Assembly (NCBI RefSeq): GCF_000719955.1
Contig: NZ_JOII01000004.1
Coordinates: 344,161 to 408,160 of the forward strand
Source of the DNA: Streptomyces albidoflavus
Lineage (GTDB): Bacteria > Actinomycetota > Actinomycetes > Streptomycetales > Streptomycetaceae
Reading direction: 5' to 3'
DNA: 64,000 nt
A program made the position numbers and the translations under genes. This document shows, in pieces, positions 7,769 to 15,271 of the stretch (positions are counted from its first letter, which is position 1; every line of letters starts with the position of its first letter). The notes under the pieces were generated by a model. The model made no database searches. It was not told where the DNA came from and worked only from the letters and a program-made list of their open reading frames with translations.

Positions 7769-10141
7769 ATGACCACGGCGGAAGCAGGCCAGAACCCTCC
7801 CGGCGGCGCGGACGCCCCGCCGCCCGAGGGCGGCGAGGGGCCCGCCGACGAGGGCACCCCCGTACAGCGCCACTACCACCACCCGGCCGCGGGCTGGGGC
7901 GCGGCGAAGAGCGTGACGCACGTCCTGGCGAAGGAGCGGGCCTTCGTCGACGGCCCACGCGCCATCTTCAAGATGAACCACGAGAACGGCGGTTTCGACT
8001 GCCCGGGCTGCGCGTGGCCGGACGACACCAAGGGACTCAAGCTCGACATCTGCGAGAACGGCATCAAGCACGTCACCTGGGAGATGACGCCCAAGCGGGC
8101 GGGGCGCGAGCTGTTCGCCAGGCACTCCGTCTCCGAGCTGGCCACCTGGACCGACTTCGCGCTGGAGGACACCGGCCGGCTGACCGAGCCGATGGTCTAC
8201 AACCCGGAGACCGACCACTACGAGCCGATCACCTGGAAGGCCGCCTTCGAGCTGGTCGGCCGGGAGCTGCGCGCCCTGGACGACCCGAACGAGGCGTCCT
8301 TCTACACCTCGGGCCGGCTCGGCAACGAGGCGACCTTCCTGTACCAGCTGTGGGCCCGCGAGTTCGGCACCAACAACCTCCCCGACTGCTCCAACATGTG
8401 CCACGAGGCGTCCGGCCGCGCCCTCACCGCGGCCCTCGGCACCGGCAAGGGCACCGCGGACCTCGCGGACTGGGAGTCGGCCGACGCGCTCTTCATCATG
8501 GGCGTCAACGCCGCCTCCAACGCCCCGCGCATGCTCACCGCGCTGGCCGAGGCGTACGACCGGGGCGCGCAGATCGTGCACGTCAACCCGCTGGTGGAGG
8601 CGGCCGCCACCCGGACCATCGTGCCGCACGACTTCCTGGACATGGCGCTCTTCAAGCCGACCCGCACCAGCACCCTCAACCTCCAGGTGCGGGCGGGCGG
8701 TGACATGGCGCTGCTGCGCGGGATGGCCAAGGCGGTGCTCGAGGAGTCGGCGACCGACCCCAACGCCCTGGACCGGGTCTTCATCGACCGCCACACGCAC
8801 GGCTTCGAGGAGTACCGGGCGCTGTGCGAGGCGACGCCGTGGGAGGAGCTGGAGCGGCAGTCGGGGCTCAGCCGCCAGGACATCCTGAAGGCGGCCCAGG
8901 TCTACTCGCGGGCCGACCGCACCCTCATCAGCTGGTGTCTGGGCGTCTCCCAGCACGAGCACGGGGTGGACACGGTCCGGGAGATCGTCAACGTGCTGCT
9001 GCTCCGGGGGAACCTGGGCCGCGAGGGCGCTGGTCCCTCCCCGGTGCGCGGGCACAGCAACGTCCAGGGCAACCGCACCTCCGGCATCGACCACCGCCCG
9101 GCGCCGGAGTTCCTGGACATGCTCGCCGAGGCGTGCGGCATCGACCCGCCGCGCGAGCACGGCCTCGACACCGTGGGCACCATCGCGGCGATGCACGAAG
9201 GCAAGGTCAAGGTCTTCGTCGGCATGGGCGGCAACTTCGTGATGGCGGCGCCCGACACCCCGTACACCGCCGAGGGCATGCGCAAGTGCGAGCTGACCGT
9301 GCAGGTCAGCACCAAGCTGAACCGGAGCCATGTCGTCCACGGCAGGAAGGCGCTGATCCTGCCGTGTCTGGGGCGCACCGAGAAGGACCACCAGCGCCGG
9401 GGGATCCAGTCGACCTCGGTCGAGGACTCGATGAGCATGGTGCACCTGTCGGTCGGCATGAAGCGCCCGGCCTCCCCGCACCTGCTCTCGGAGCCGGCCA
9501 TCATCGCCGGGATGGCGCGGGCGACGCTGCCCGACAGCGCCACGCCCTGGGAGAAGTACGTCGAGGACTACGACCGCATCCGGGACACCATGTCCGTGGC
9601 GCTGGACGGCTTCGAGGACTTCAACCGGCGGGTGCGGCTGCCGCTGGGCTTCCGCATCAAGCAGCCGGCCCGGGAGCTGATCTTCTTCACGCCGTCGCAG
9701 CGGGCCGAGTTCTCCACCGCGCCGCTGCCGGACGTGGTGCCCCGGGACGAGGAGGTGCTGATCCTCCAGACGATGCGCTCGCACGACCAGTGGAACACCA
9801 CGATCTACTCCGACGACGACCGGTACCGGGGCATCAAGAACCTGCGCACCCTGATCCTCATGAACGCCGCCGACATGCGGGCCCGCGGCATCTCCCCAGG
9901 CAGCCTGGTCGACATCGCGGCCACCTCCAAGGACGGCAGCATCCGCACCCTGAACGAGTACCGGGCGCTCGCCTACGACATGCCCCGGGGCTGCGCGGCC
10001 GGATACATGCCGGAGATGAACGTGCTCATCGGCAAGGCCGATTACAGCACCCAGAGCGACCAGCCGCTGATGAAGAACGTCCGGGTGAAGGTCACGCCCA
10101 GCGGAGTGCCCGCCCGGCCGATGGTGCTGCCCGCCTCCTGA
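7769..10141 (+). CDS. YdeP/FdhF-like molybdopterin oxidoreductase, alpha subunit (copy 1)
   Basis: The 790-residue protein belongs to the formate-dehydrogenase-H-like YdeP family, cytoplasmic enzymes using bis-MGD molybdenum. Cysteines C78, C81 and C95 (FDCPGCAWP...DICENG) are placed to bind an Fe-S cluster. C211 in DCSNMCHEASG is at the position of the Mo-ligating Sec/Cys of FdhF. The C-terminal molybdopterin-binding domain has LQTMRSHDQWNTTIYSDDDR. There is no twin-arginine signal. It has its own transcript after the gad hairpin. A paralogue lies at 15272. Substrate is not established for this family; E. coli YdeP is linked to acid resistance. Confidence 0.9.
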   Translation: MTTAEAGQNPPGGADAPPPEGGEGPADEGTPVQRHYHHPAAGWGAAKSVTHVLAKERAFVDGPRAIFKMNHENGGFDCPGCAWPDDTKGLKLDICENGIKHVTWEMTPKRAGRELFARHSVSELATWTDFALEDTGRLTEPMVYNPETDHYEPITWKAAFELVGRELRALDDPNEASFYTSGRLGNEATFLYQLWAREFGTNNLPDCSNMCHEASGRALTAALGTGKGTADLADWESADALFIMGVNAASNAPRMLTALAEAYDRGAQIVHVNPLVEAAATRTIVPHDFLDMALFKPTRTSTLNLQVRAGGDMALLRGMAKAVLEESATDPNALDRVFIDRHTHGFEEYRALCEATPWEELERQSGLSRQDILKAAQVYSRADRTLISWCLGVSQHEHGVDTVREIVNVLLLRGNLGREGAGPSPVRGHSNVQGNRTSGIDHRPAPEFLDMLAEACGIDPPREHGLDTVGTIAAMHEGKVKVFVGMGGNFVMAAPDTPYTAEGMRKCELTVQVSTKLNRSHVVHGRKALILPCLGRTEKDHQRRGIQSTSVEDSMSMVHLSVGMKRPASPHLLSEPAIIAGMARATLPDSATPWEKYVEDYDRIRDTMSVALDGFEDFNRRVRLPLGFRIKQPARELIFFTPSQRAEFSTAPLPDVVPRDEEVLILQTMRSHDQWNTTIYSDDDRYRGIKNLRTLILMNAADMRARGISPGSLVDIAATSKDGSIRTLNEYRALAYDMPRGCAAGYMPEMNVLIGKADYSTQSDQPLMKNVRVKVTPSGVPARPMVLPAS

Positions 10142-10153
10142 CGGGCCGTCGTG

Positions 10154-10200
10154 GCTCCTGGAACGGCTCGGCCGCTCAGCGGGCGAGGCGTTCCAGGAGC
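10154..10200. terminator. Bidirectional hairpin between convergent genes
   Basis: GCTCCTGGAACG (10154-10165) pairs exactly with CGTTCCAGGAGC (10189-10200) across a 23-base loop. The right arm lies inside the last codons of the leftward FUSC gene, so one hairpin can end both transcripts. Confidence 0.7.
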
Positions 10201-11930
10201 AGGTACGCGCGCTGTTCGGCGGCGGCCAGCGCGGCCGGGTCGAGTTCGGCGGGCAGGAGTTCGCCCGCCGCCGCGTCGTCCGCCTCACGCAGCTCCACCA
10301 CGGCGGCGGCGAGGCGGGCCTGTGCCACCGGGAAGGTGCCCACCAGGCCGTCGGCGAGGGCGTCCCGGGCGCGGTCGGCGGCCCGTTCGCAGGCGGCCAG
10401 CGCCCGGACCGCCCGCACGGAGGCGTGGTCGTGGACGACCAGCAGGGCGCAGGCCAGCCCGACGGCGATGCCGATGGCGCTGCCCGCCGCCCGGTCCAGG
10501 ACGAGGGCTCCGGCGGGTTCGGGGGCGGCGAGGTCGCTGAGCAGCAGGGCGAGCGGTGTCAGGAAGACGATGCCCAGTCCGTAGTTGCGGGCGACCACGT
10601 ACTCCAGCAGGAACTCCAGTACGACGATCACCAGGATCAGTGTGCGGGCCGTGGGGCCGGCCGCCAGCACGCCGAAGGCGATCAGCAGGCCGGCCGTGGT
10701 GCCGAGGGCCCGCTGGACGGCCCGCTGGGAGGCGGTCCGGACGTTGACGGAGTGCAGGACGGCGGCGGCCGAGACGGCCGCCCAGTAGCCGTGCCCGAGG
10801 TCGAGGGCGAGCGCGGTCCCGCCCGCCAGTCCGGTGCCGAGCACCATCCGCAGGGCGGGGACGACCAGGACGCGCAGGCGGTCCCGGAGGTCTCCGGGGC
10901 TCGGGCCCAGGGCCAGCTGGGCGGCGCGCAGTTCGGTGAACCGGCCGCGGGCCCGGCCGGCGGGGGACGGGGCCCCGGCGCCGGTCGGCGCGGCCGCGTC
11001 AAGGCGGGCCAGTTCCGGCAGCAGCACGGCGGTGCGGCGGCGCCGGTCGGCCAGGAGGCGGGCCTGTGCGCGCAACAGGTGGGCGAGGCCCACCGGGGTG
11101 TTCTCCCGGTGGAGTCCGGAGCCGATCAGCAGCGACCAGGAGAGGTCGGTGAGCCGGACGCAGACCCCGCCGCGGCCCTCCGGGTCGGCCGGGGCCGGCG
11201 GTCCCAGCCCCACCGACTGGTACGCGCGCAGCACGGCGGCGGTGGCGCGGGTGCGGGCGGCGCCCTCGCGGTCCTGGGAGAGGGGCGTCTCGCGCAGCGC
11301 GGCGAGGGAGCGCAGGGCGGCGGCGACCGCCAGGCGCTGCGGCCGGTCGGGGTGGACCAGCACTCCGAGGACGGCCAGCAGCCAGGCGGCGGCCGCGCCG
11401 AGCGCCGTCAGCGCGGTGTAGCGGGGGATGGACTCGTAGGCGGGGGTGCTGTTGGCGGCCACCGCGAAGGCGAAGAGGAGGAGGACCGCGCCGAGCCCCC
11501 GCAGCCGTGTCGCGTCGCAGACGAACTTGGCGGCCCCCGCCACCAGGGCGGTCGCCGCGATGACCACGGCGGCGCCCCCGGCCTGTTCCCTCGGCTGGGC
11601 CCAGGCGGCGAGCGCCGAACCGCCCGCCACGCAGGCCGTCACGGCCAGAGCCACCAGGGCGAGGGCGCGGGCCCGCCGGGGGTAGGGGAGGTTGCGGCCG
11701 AAGGTGGTGGTGAAGGCGCCGAGCATCCCGTAGACGGCGTCCTCGGGGCGGCCGGCGACCACCAGCGGGAGAGCGGCCAGGGCCATGGCGAGCGCCGCGC
11801 GCAGGGCGAAGGTGAAGGCGCCGTCCACCTGGTGCAGGGTGAAGGCGCCACGGGGCGAGAGCACCCGTGCCACCGAGCGCCGCCGTCCGGCCGTGGCCGC
11901 CGCGGGCTGGGAGGTGCGCGAACGACGCAT
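10176..11930 (-). CDS. FUSC-family membrane protein
   Basis: The 584-residue protein has two blocks of hydrophobic helices (about residues 25-180 and 375-490) separated by a hydrophilic stretch, the YccS/FUSC arrangement of aromatic-acid or fusaric-acid efflux proteins. Typical segments are DAVYGMLGAFTTTFGRNLPY and HGYWAAVSAAAVLHSVNV. The start is set at the ATG MRRSRTSQ; no close ribosome site is visible. A TATACA box ends 6 bases before that ATG, so a leaderless transcript is possible. A second FUSC protein lies at 21738-23240. Substrate is unknown. Confidence 0.82.
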   Translation of the reverse strand: MRRSRTSQPAAATAGRRRSVARVLSPRGAFTLHQVDGAFTFALRAALAMALAALPLVVAGRPEDAVYGMLGAFTTTFGRNLPYPRRARALALVALAVTACVAGGSALAAWAQPREQAGGAAVVIAATALVAGAAKFVCDATRLRGLGAVLLLFAFAVAANSTPAYESIPRYTALTALGAAAAWLLAVLGVLVHPDRPQRLAVAAALRSLAALRETPLSQDREGAARTRATAAVLRAYQSVGLGPPAPADPEGRGGVCVRLTDLSWSLLIGSGLHRENTPVGLAHLLRAQARLLADRRRRTAVLLPELARLDAAAPTGAGAPSPAGRARGRFTELRAAQLALGPSPGDLRDRLRVLVVPALRMVLGTGLAGGTALALDLGHGYWAAVSAAAVLHSVNVRTASQRAVQRALGTTAGLLIAFGVLAAGPTARTLILVIVVLEFLLEYVVARNYGLGIVFLTPLALLLSDLAAPEPAGALVLDRAAGSAIGIAVGLACALLVVHDHASVRAVRALAACERAADRARDALADGLVGTFPVAQARLAAAVVELREADDAAAGELLPAELDPAALAAAEQRAYLLLERLAR

Positions 11931-12001
11931 ATCCGCTGTATACCACCTGAATCGCTGCTGATCGGGTCGTGCCGGGGCGGGAGCCGGTGGGTCCGGCCGG
12001 T

Positions 12002-12445
12002 TCAGCAGGCGCCCACCCACTCCTCGGTGCCGTCGGCGAAGAGCTGGTGCTTCCAGACCGGTACGTCGTGCTTGACGCGCTCGACGAGGTCGGCGCAGGC
12101 GGCGAAGGACTCGGCGCGGTGCGGGCAGGAGACGGCGGCGATCACCGCGACCTCGCCGATCCGCAGCAGACCGGTCCGGTGCACGACGGCCAGCGCCAGC
12201 ACCGGGTGGTTGGCTGCGACCTTCCCGGCCACCTCCCGCAGGAACCGTTCGGCGTGGGGGTGAGCGCTGTACTCCAGCGCGTCCACCGCCCTGCCGCCGT
12301 CGTGGTCGCGGACGGTGCCGACGAAGAGGGCGGTGGCTCCGGCCGCGTCGTCGCCGACGGCCGCGTACACCTCGTCGGGGGAGAGCGGTGTGTCCCGCAG
12401 CGCGAGCAGGCGGATCGGGTCGGTGAGCGTCCGGGGGTGGGGCAT
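12002..12445 (-). CDS. moaE: Molybdopterin synthase catalytic subunit MoaE
   Basis: The 147-residue protein joins sulfur carried by MoaD to precursor Z (cPMP), giving molybdopterin. Diagnostic parts are GATALFVGTVRDHDGG, LEYSAHPHAERFLREV, HRTGLLRIGEVAV and the C-terminal VKHDVPVWKHQLFADG with catalytic lysines. It follows moeA and moaA on the same strand, 49 bases after moeA, so it is the third gene of a moaA-moeA-moaE operon. No moaD or moaC is present nearby. Confidence 0.95.
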   Translation of the reverse strand: MPHPRTLTDPIRLLALRDTPLSPDEVYAAVGDDAAGATALFVGTVRDHDGGRAVDALEYSAHPHAERFLREVAGKVAANHPVLALAVVHRTGLLRIGEVAVIAAVSCPHRAESFAACADLVERVKHDVPVWKHQLFADGTEEWVGAC

Positions 12446-12494
12446 GGCGTGGTCCTGGAGGAAGGGAGGGAGGGGTGGTGCGCGGCGGGCCGGG

Positions 12495-13739
12495 TCAACC
12501 GGTGGGCAGGGGCAGCACCGTCACGTACTCCCCCTCGGTGGCGCCGCCGGGCGGGAGCACGGCGAGGTGGTCGGCGCGGGCGAGACCGCGGAGCATGGCC
12601 GGTCCGTCGTACGGGAGCGGGGTGACGCCGTTCTCGGCGCGGCGCACCGGGACGAGCCGGGTGTCCGCCGGGTGGCCGGGCAGCGCGGCGGCGGCCCTGG
12701 CGCGGTGCGGTGCGTCCGGGGTGCGGCCGCCGAGGCGGCCGAGCAGCGGGGCGGCGAGCGTCACCAGTCCGGCGACGGCGGCGAGCGGGTTGCCGGGCAG
12801 GCCGACGAGGTGACGCGCGGGGCGGGGCCCGGTGCCCGGCAGCGCGGCCAGCAGCATCGGATGGCCGGGGCGGACGGCGACGGAGTCGACCAGCAGCTCG
12901 GCGCCGTTCGCCCGCAGCGCCCGGTGCAGGAAGTCGACCGGCCCGGCGGCGGTGCTGCCGGTGGTGACGACGACGTCGGCGGGCGACCGGCGGACGGCCT
13001 CGGTCAGCGGTGCGGCGGCGTCGGGGACGCGGTGGTGGCCGGTGACCTCGGCGCCGAGGGCGTGCAGCCACGGCGGCAGCAGCGGGCCGAGGGCGTCGCG
13101 GACGCGGCCGTCGCCGGGGAGGCCGGAGGTCAGCAGTTCGTCGCCGAGGACGAGGAGTTCGACGGTGGGCCGCCGGTGCACCCTCAGCCGGTCGTGGCCG
13201 GCGGCGGCCGCCAGGCCCAGCACGGCCGGGGTGACGGTGGCGCCGGCCGGCAGGAGGGGGTCCCCGGTGCGGCACTCGTGGCCCTGGACGCGGATGTCGG
13301 TGCCGGGTGCCGCCCCCGGTGCGGCGGACCGGACGTGCAGGGTGCCGGTGGCCGGGTCGGTCGCGCCGTGTTCGCGGCGCAGGACGGCGGTGGCTCCGGC
13401 GGGGAGCCGGGCGCCGGTGGCGATGGGCGCGGCGGCACCGGGGCGCAGGGGCGCGGGCCGGGTCCCGGCCAGCAGCGTGCGGTCCTCCAGCCGCCAGGGC
13501 CCGGGGCCCGCCACGGCCCAGCCGTCCATCGCCGAGGTGTCGAACGGCGGCAGGTCGGTGCGGGCGGCCAGGGGTGCGGCGAGGGCGTGGCCCAACGCCT
13601 GGGCGGGTGCGAGCGCGGCGGCGGGGAGCGGCTGTACGGCGTCCCGGGCCGTCGCGCGGGCCTGCTCCCAGGTCACGGCTGGCCGGTCGGCCCGGGGCGC
13701 GCTCCGCCGCGCGGGCGCGGTGGTGTGGTGCGGCGTCAT
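12495..13739 (-). CDS. moeA: Molybdopterin molybdotransferase MoeA (divergent)
   Basis: The 414-residue protein should insert molybdate into adenylylated molybdopterin. It has the MoeA domain order: DLPPFDTSAMDGWAV near residue 60, a PIATGARLPAGA segment, a MogA-like domain with VELLVLGDEL and ADVVVTTGSTAAG, and LVGLPGNPLAAVAG. Two usual MoeA signatures are changed: the G.(I/V)RDSN motif reads GRVRDALG, and the TGGVSVGDYD loop reads TGSTAAGPVDF. It starts at an ATG with AAGGAGAGGG upstream. It lies between moaA and moaE in one operon, which supports the assignment. Confidence 0.88.
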   Translation of the reverse strand: MTPHHTTAPARRSAPRADRPAVTWEQARATARDAVQPLPAAALAPAQALGHALAAPLAARTDLPPFDTSAMDGWAVAGPGPWRLEDRTLLAGTRPAPLRPGAAAPIATGARLPAGATAVLRREHGATDPATGTLHVRSAAPGAAPGTDIRVQGHECRTGDPLLPAGATVTPAVLGLAAAAGHDRLRVHRRPTVELLVLGDELLTSGLPGDGRVRDALGPLLPPWLHALGAEVTGHHRVPDAAAPLTEAVRRSPADVVVTTGSTAAGPVDFLHRALRANGAELLVDSVAVRPGHPMLLAALPGTGPRPARHLVGLPGNPLAAVAGLVTLAAPLLGRLGGRTPDAPHRARAAAALPGHPADTRLVPVRRAENGVTPLPYDGPAMLRGLARADHLAVLPPGGATEGEYVTVLPLPTG

Positions 13740-13795
13740 GAGGCGTCCCTCTCCTTCGCGTTCCGGTCCGCCCGGTGTCGGTGCCGGGCGGCGGG

Positions 13796-14803
13796 TCAGC
13801 CGCCGATGGCGGACATCGGGCGGTCGGGGCGGCGGAACTCCGGGCTGCCGATGGCGTGTCCGGGGCCCTTGCCCGCCAGGGCGGTGCGCCAGGCGGCCCC
13901 CAGGGCGTCGTCGTCGGCGCCGCCGCGCAGCAGGGCGCGCAGGTCGGACTCCTCGGTGGCGAAGAGGCAGGTGCGCAACTGCCCGTCGGCGGTGAGCCGG
14001 ACCCGGTCGCAGCCTCCGCAGAACGGGCGGGTGACGCTGGCGATTACCCCGACCCGGGCGTCGGTCCCGGCGATCCGCCACTCCTCGGCGGGCGCGTGGT
14101 CCTGCCGCTCGACCGGGACCAGGTCGAAGCGGCGGCCGAGGCGGTCCAGGATCTCCTCGGCGGTGACCATCCGGTCCCGCTCCCAGGCGCCCTGGGCGTC
14201 CAGCGGCATCGACTCGATGAACCGCATCCGGTAGCCGCGCTCGACGGCGAAGGCGGCCAGATCGGCGATCTCGTCGTCGTTGACGCCCCGGACCGGTACG
14301 GCGTTGACCTTGACCGGTGCCAGTCCCGCGGCGTGGGCCGCGGCGAGCCCGTCGAGCACGTCGGGGAGGCGGTCGCGCCGGGTGAGGGCGGCGAAGCGTT
14401 CTGGACGCAGCGTGTCGAGACTGACGTTGACCCGGCTCAGCCCCGCCTCGCGCAGCGCCTCGGCGCAGCGGGCGAGGCCGATGCCGTTGGTGGTGAGGGA
14501 GAGTTCGGGGGCGGGGTCGAGGGCGGTGAGCCGGGCGACCAGGGCGGGCAGGCCGCGCCGGAGCAGCGGCTCCCCTCCGGTCAGCCGGACCTCGGTGATC
14601 CCCAGCCGCCGGGTGGCGGTGGAGACCAGGCGGACCACCTCGTCGTCGGTGAGCAGGCCGGCCTTGGGCAGCCAGTCCAGGCCCTCGGCGGGCATGCAGT
14701 AGGCGCACCGCAGGTTGCACCGGTCGGTGAGTGAGACCCGCAGGTCGGTGTGGACCCGGCCGAACCGGTCCACCAGCGGGGACGGGGCGTCGGCGTGACG
14801 CAC
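13796..14803 (-). CDS. moaA: GTP 3',8-cyclase MoaA
   Basis: The 335-residue radical-SAM enzyme starts molybdenum cofactor synthesis by cyclising GTP. It shows the SAM cluster motif CNLRCAYCMP, TGGEPLLR, SLDTL, and the second cluster FCGGCDRVRLTADGQLRTC. It ends in the conserved GG dipeptide (MSAIGG). It is the first gene of the leftward moaA-moeA-moaE operon and is divergent from the molybdoenzyme gene at 15272, across a 468-base region with repeat arrays. Confidence 0.96.
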   Translation of the reverse strand: MRHADAPSPLVDRFGRVHTDLRVSLTDRCNLRCAYCMPAEGLDWLPKAGLLTDDEVVRLVSTATRRLGITEVRLTGGEPLLRRGLPALVARLTALDPAPELSLTTNGIGLARCAEALREAGLSRVNVSLDTLRPERFAALTRRDRLPDVLDGLAAAHAAGLAPVKVNAVPVRGVNDDEIADLAAFAVERGYRMRFIESMPLDAQGAWERDRMVTAEEILDRLGRRFDLVPVERQDHAPAEEWRIAGTDARVGVIASVTRPFCGGCDRVRLTADGQLRTCLFATEESDLRALLRGGADDDALGAAWRTALAGKGPGHAIGSPEFRRPDRPMSAIGG

Positions 14804-14897
14804 GGGTCTGCCTTCTTCCTCTGCCCTGGGCAGTCATCGGTGGGCCGGCGCCTTATGACGCGCCGCCGAACGGGAGAAAAGCGAAAGGCCGATCTGC

Positions 14898-14921
14898 CTT
14901 TCCGTTTTTCCGTCTTTCCCG
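14898..14921. repeat. Three tandem YTTTCCGT octamers (moaA-proximal array)
   Basis: Octamers start at 14898, 14906 and 14914 with an exact 8-base period; the third is imperfect (CTTTCCCG). The array lies 95 bases upstream of the moaA start. The same TTCCG core recurs in an array near the other end of this intergenic region. Confidence 0.6.
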
Positions 14922-15198
14922 GACGCTCTTCACCATCGGCCATCGCCGCCCGCAAGTCAAAGCGGACCCTTCGATGGCACGATAAGTACGGTCTACCGAA
15001 CAGCTTCCATGTACCCAGGTGGTGCGGGCGGTGCGCGAAGGCCGCAGAGAGAGCGGTCGCCACGAGCAGCGCTTTTGATAGGTCACGCCGATCACGTCAT
15101 CGGCGCGACCTCTTTGACTCGGCCCGCCGGGCTGCTGGATGCTTCCCCGGCCAGGGGCGGCAATTCATCGCTTCCGGAGCGGGAAACGCGTTCCTCCA

Positions 15199-15226
15199 TT
15201 CCGCGTTTCCGTATTCCGAATTTCCG
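15199..15226. repeat. Four TTCCG repeats (oxidoreductase-proximal array)
   Basis: TTCCG occurs at 15199, 15207, 15214 and 15222, spaced 8, 7 and 8 bases, ending 46 bases before the ATG at 15272. It probably forms a regulator-binding array shared in type with the moaA-proximal array. The regulator is unknown; the nearby LysR protein is a candidate, though LysR sites are usually T-N11-A. Confidence 0.55.
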
Positions 15227-15271
15227 GTCACCGGCTGCCCCGCAAGCAGCGACGAGAGGCGGACCAGCATC

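Larger units (their letters stand above)
14804..15271. other. Divergent intergenic region moaA / oxidoreductase copy 2
   Basis: No credible gene is present in these 468 bases. The stretch is less GC-rich than its flanks. It carries two arrays of TTCCG repeats (listed separately), a short palindrome CGGTCTACCG at 14989-14998, and GGAAACGCGTTCC at 15182-15194. It must hold promoters for both directions. No clear -35/-10 pair could be chosen, and no Moco riboswitch could be confirmed by eye. Confidence 0.6.

Noticed and set aside
5717..10288. 1500-codon minus-strand open frame opposite hsp20, gad and the oxidoreductase
   Set aside because: Shadow frame caused by high GC at third positions; composition is Arg/Gly/His-rich without any domain.
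12495..14837. Apparent 780-residue MoeA fusion
   Set aside because: The N-terminal half is the wrong frame of moaA; an ATG with AAGGAG at 13739 is the start.
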